Shown here piece after piece: positions 6,736 to 10,137 of a stretch of 10,137 nucleotides of DNA. Both the position numbers and the translations under genes were made by a program. Under the pieces are notes generated by a model. It had not been told where the DNA came from, ran no database searches, and worked only from the letters and a program-made list of their open reading frames with translations. The DNA lies in NCBI GenBank assembly GCA_003024985.2, contig PXIH01S0005114.1; one strand, given 5' to 3'. Source of the stretch: Euperipatoides rowelli. Taxonomy: Eukaryota > Onychophora > Udeonychophora > Euonychophora > Peripatopsidae. The first letter of the stretch is position 1. Each line of letters starts with the position of its first letter.

Positions 6736-8180
6736 ACAGATTTAGACGATAAGATAAACTTGGAAAACATTGTGGAAAGATAGTTTAGCCTGAAGTATAA
6801 AATAATTAATGTAAGTTATGTGTCTTGTGCAAAATAAGTTGAAATCGATCTCTAACTGAAAGACATGTAAAAATGTGTTTTTTTTTTTTTTTTTGGTCTT
6901 AATCATCTGTGTGTGTTGTTTTTTACCAATACTTTAAAATAAAATTTAAAATTGTTATATTTATTAAGTTATGTTTTTACTCTGTAGTTAGGCTAATTAA
7001 AAATGATACCATGAACATAAGTAGACCTACCGTAGTATTTTATAACAATTAGTAACTGAAAATTTGCTTCAGTTTTTAATTGATTTTAAGCTTAATAAAA
7101 ATTGTTTCCACCTTTTCACTACAGTAAACCTTGTGATTCAAACACAAAGGTTAGATAAATTGCTCATCTTAACCAAATTGAAATCTTTTTTTTTTTTTAA
7201 TCTTGGCAATCTGTCCCAAATTCCATTTTTTTAAAACAGTTTTTCCAAACTTGTACATTGTCCAAGTTTACAATGATATTGGATTTACAGTAGGGGGCTT
7301 TAATGTTTCATGTACAAAAAAATTCCAATACCAAATCATGTGTATTCATTGATTGCCAAAATATTCATACATATGAAAAGTTGATGAGTACCGTAACCCG
7401 TAGGGAAATGAAACATTAACAATAACCTAAAAAATCCAGCCCAATCTGCCAGCTAGAATTGTGATTTGGTCAACTTTTCAGGAATTTCTAACTTTGGAGG
7501 ACAACCCCCCCCCCTCCCCCTATAGCAAGGCCCTTTAAATATATAACTTTAAACCACTAATTTAAAGAATGACAATGTTGATCTTCAAGTATTTTCTCAA
7601 AGTGTAAACAATATACATTATACACAAATGATATTTGTTTAAAGGCATTGCAATGTAAATTTCAGCTGGGATTAATTTGAAATTTTTAGGGTATTAAAAT
7701 TGGAATTATTTGCAGAATTAAGGTAAAACATTAAAATTAGTAATTGGTGTTATATTTTTTCAATTTATTTTTAAAAACATTTGAAATTGTAAATAAAAAT
7801 CAGCTGCTCCCACCTTTATTTTCAACACCAAAAAACGAGGATCGCTTCTAATTTAGGATTTGACCTTACTTTGATGTCTACATCCGTCTTATTTCTTGAT
7901 ATGCTAGTATTTTTAAGATGCTAGTACATTTAAAACAAGAATTCACCATTGAACCTATGACATAGTGAGTTGGTTTAAGTTTTTTTTTTTTAATTCTGGG
8001 ATAGCCTAATGTTATTACTGTCAATTGTGATGTTCTACTGGAGAGGATGAAATTTTAATCCAAAGAGAAAACTATTTGATGTAGACTTGTGCCAACATTG
8101 GATGGTGGAGAAATTTTGAATCCATACTTTAGGAGGAATAGTTTTAATTTAAGTATGTATGTCACTTGAGTCCTGATCAG
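6736..8180. other. AT-rich stretch without recognised genes
   Basis: No supportable exon or RNA gene. Present are an AATAAA at 6938-6943, a T17 run near 6878-6894, an exact 12-bp inverted pair TTAATGTTTCAT (7300-7311) and ATGAAACATTAA (7408-7419), and a C10-T-C5 tract (7505-7520). Confidence 0.5.
7505..7520. repeat. C10-T-C5 tract
   Basis: A near-homopolymer with a single T interruption. It is the reverse-strand equivalent of the poly-G-A-GGG arrangement seen elsewhere. Confidence 0.85.
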
Positions 8181-8195
8181 ACATGGCACATTAGT

Positions 8196-8391
8196 TTTCA
8201 ATATGGTCGCAAAATGTTATGATAATGATGACTGCAATTTATTAAAGGATCTATCTTCAAATCTAATATGGAGAGGTTGGCTTAAAATCTAAGATGATGG
8301 CCATTTTTTTTTAAAAAATTCAAAATCTTGCAACACCTTCATTAGGGGGTTATATGTTAGCATCCATCTTGGAAAATGGTGCCAAATTCAG
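8196..8391. repeat. Decayed dispersed repeat with AAGATGG-type motifs
   Basis: Several degenerate copies of a motif resembling AATCYAAGATGRYSGCC lie close together: TTCAATATGGTCGC near 8198, AATCTAATATGGAGAGG near 8260, AAAATCTAAGATGATGGCCA near 8285, and the inverted form CCATCTTGGAAAATGGTGCC near 8364. The same core sits in the arms of the inverted repeat at 1958-2172. This fits remnants of one dispersed repeat family, perhaps a MITE. The boundaries are approximate. Confidence 0.4.
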
Positions 8392-8399
8392 TTTTTTAG

Positions 8400-8663
8400 C
8401 ATGATATTTAGTTCTATTTGTTGTACCAATTTTTCTGAATCGGATTTTAATACTTCATTTTTTAAATTAACACTAGGCTTATATGTGGTTTAGTTTTCTT
8501 GTTATTGATGAAAATATAATACTGGACTGGCATTCAAACCTCTAAAATACAATTCCTATGTTACTGTTGTGCAATAATAAAAAAAAATAAAGATGAGAAG
8601 AAAAAATTAGTTGAGAGAAAGCAAATGATCTTAATCTTGTAAATCAATGTAATCTTTTTATAG

Positions 8664-8694
<31 letters not shown>

Positions 8695-9525
8695 TAAACT
8701 GATCAAACAAATTAGCTAATTTCAGCCATAGTGCCTTTTAAAAAGACCGAGATGAAGTATTTATCATTAGTGACATGATAAAGGGATGAATGAACATTAG
8801 TTATGCTGAATTTATTGTTTAAAAGGAACTATTATACCCAATGACTGGCTTCTATAGAAATTATATACTATTTTTAAAATACATATAAAACTGTTCTACC
8901 CCCCAAAACAAATAACTACCACAATTATAATATGAGGTGTTTAGTATTGAAACTTGCTTTATCAAAAAATAAAAGTTTGACATTGGATGTTATTCTTGGT
9001 GGCACCATTCTTTTTGGTGATAACATTTTTTTTGTCAAAACTTGTTTTTCCTTATTAAAATCATGTTAAAAATTCAACTGAGTAACAAAACTGGCCTTAT
9101 CTATGACCACGTTAGTTTAAAAACTAGCTTTTTCCATGTAAGTTTCAAAGCTGGCAATATCCATTTTAAAATGGCTGTACAAAATTATTTTCAAAACTAT
9201 TTACCCTTATAGTAATTTTAAACATTAAACTATTATTATTAACTGATTAAAAATTATTGTTGTGGTATTTATAATGTTAACTCTTGGTCATGTTTTCTTA
9301 TCTTAAAAGGCACCAAAACCGGAAGCATTCTAGTTAGATATTGGACAGTTGAAAGATATTAGCAAAAGGGACAAAAATATTAAAACCTTGACCAAGCAAA
9401 CTGAAAAATAAGGTTTGGTATTAAAAATGAAAAATTGAATAATATTAGAAAATTGTTAGTAAAACATTTTGGAGAAAACTAGGAGGAATTGGAAACACTT
9501 GCATTTTATAAGAATTTCTCCAGTC
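8400..9525. other. AT-rich stretch without recognised genes
   Basis: No exon or RNA gene is supportable. It contains the AT dinucleotide microsatellite and, near 9090-9180, repeated phrases of the type AAACTGGC / AAAGCTGGC plus ATCCATTTTAAAATGGC. These may be further decayed copies of the ATGGC-type dispersed repeat. Confidence 0.45.
8664..8690. repeat. (AT)n microsatellite
   Basis: About 13.5 AT units without interruption. Confidence 0.95.
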
Positions 9526-9528
9526 AAC

Positions 9529-9543
9529 TAGTAGTGGATCTAG
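9529..9543 (+). mobile_element. hAT-like terminal sequence, degraded
   Basis: TAGTAGTGGATCTAG followed by a T-rich section and GAGGGGGAAC resembles hAT-type ends of the CAGTGGCGGATCTAG form. No partner terminus in inverted orientation and no target-site duplication were found, so this is at most a solo or decayed end. Confidence 0.25.
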
Positions 9544-9825
9544 ACATTTTCATTTGAGGGGGAACAAAGTTGTCATCTGGCACACCCAATTTCTACAGGT
9601 GTTCTCCCCAACAAAATATTTTGTTAAGCTTTGTTTTTGTTGTATGGAGATAAAAAATCAAAAAATACAAATGTAATTTGATTTTTTTATATTTTTTTTG
9701 TATGGACATTTGGTAGACATTAATAGTTTATATTAACTATCTACATTTTTGGTTTAACTGCCTCAAACACACGTGTTTATTTTTGTAATATCAAAAACTT
9801 TATACAGCATATAATTTTTAAATGC

Positions 9826-9926
9826 AAGGCCCATTTTGCTGCCTCCCGCCCCAGAAGTGATGCCAGGGGCAGTTATCCCCCCACCAGGCCCGGATCTACA
9901 GATTTTGGGCCCCCCTGCAGATTTTG
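9826..9926. mobile_element. GC-rich fragment with hAT-like terminus
   Basis: CAGGCCCGGATCTACAG at 9885-9901 has the CAG..CCGGAT layout of hAT ends and is followed by GGGCCCCCC. Upstream, AAGGCCCATTTTGCTGCC (9826-9843) reads in reverse complement like the terminus-proximal CAGATTTTGGGCC at 9899-9911. The fragment may therefore hold parts of two abutting or nested elements. Its GC content stands out sharply from its surroundings. No complete element can be delimited, and sequence to the right is cut short by the window end. Confidence 0.35.
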
Positions 9927-9929
9927 TTT

Positions 9930-9954
9930 TCTGGAAGTTTTCTGGAAGTTTTTC
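9930..9954. repeat. Short tandem duplication TTTTCTGGAAG
   Basis: The phrase TTTTCTGGAAG occurs twice in direct succession beside the hAT-like fragment, a small slippage or repair duplication. Confidence 0.7.
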
Positions 9955-10018
9955 TATTTTAATGCTGGTCAATCCCCGTGACAATAATGTGTTTATATTT
10001 ACAACTAATTATGGTTTA

Positions 10019-10035
10019 NTGATAANNTNTTNGNN
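10019..10035. other. Cluster of ambiguous bases
   Basis: Seven Ns are interspersed with called bases over 17 positions. This is a low-quality consensus rather than a scaffold gap. Reading frames crossing it are not reliable. Confidence 0.95.
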
Positions 10036-10137
10036 TAAAACTTGGAATAGAAAAAAATAAAGCAAAATTGGCAAATAACTTCATTTATTGACTTATAGAT
10101 CAGTAAGATATGATATTATTATGTCCCACATCATTCA

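Noticed and set aside
7810-7900. Short open minus frame of about 25 codons
   Set aside because: It has no start codon, no convincing splice sites and no recognised motif. The length is expected by chance.
9763-10060. Overlapping 73- and 74-codon frames on opposite strands
   Set aside because: Both cross the GC-rich hAT-like fragment, one runs into the Ns, and neither has a recognisable domain. The proline- and glycine-rich content reflects G/C runs.
1-10137. CRISPR array, tRNA, rRNA or viral genes
   Set aside because: No regularly spaced direct repeats, no cloverleaf with T-loop signature, no rRNA conserved blocks and no viral protein motifs were seen. The window is eukaryotic.

Overview
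This is an AT-rich animal nuclear genomic window. It shows spliceosomal signals, long non-coding stretches, homopolymers, microsatellites and DNA-transposon remnants. Both recognised genes are eukaryotic: a heterotrimeric G protein alpha subunit and EMC6. I cannot fix the species. The composition, the short intergenic promoter and the mobile-element mix would suit a marine invertebrate. The few isolated Ns near 10,019-10,035 look like a low-quality consensus.

Layout. Positions 1-4041 are probably the large first intron of a minus-strand G alpha gene, because no later G alpha exon was recognised there. This stretch holds a 215-bp imperfect inverted repeat (1958-2172). It also holds a 573-bp internally deleted hAT transposon (2302-2874) with a perfect 8-bp target-site duplication and the transposase C-terminal dimerisation region on the minus strand. 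A foldback element follows (about 3078-3362); its right arm contains 44 consecutive Gs. The first coding exon of the G alpha gene is at 4042-4165 (minus). It encodes a myristoylation/palmitoylation-type N-terminus and stops at the split glycine codon that opens the P-loop.

Positions 4166-4674 are a compact divergent promoter and 5' leader region shared with EMC6. The complete EMC6 coding sequence is at 4793-5131 (plus), in one exon just after a probable 112-bp leader intron. EMC6 is a small three-helix subunit of the ER membrane protein complex, which inserts multipass proteins such as GPCRs. Finding it head-to-head with a G alpha gene is interesting, but any functional link is conjecture.

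Downstream of EMC6 (5132-10137) no gene is recognised. A 64-codon open segment with coding-like codon use at 6541-6735 (plus) may be the last exon of an unknown gene. The rest is AT-rich DNA with poly-C/poly-G tracts, a (TGTA)5 and an (AT)n microsatellite, decayed repeats of a motif resembling AATCYAAGATGRYSGCC, and two hAT-like terminal sequences near 9529 and 9885. The heptamer TAGCCTA/TAGGCTA occurs about ten times across the window, well above what base composition predicts.
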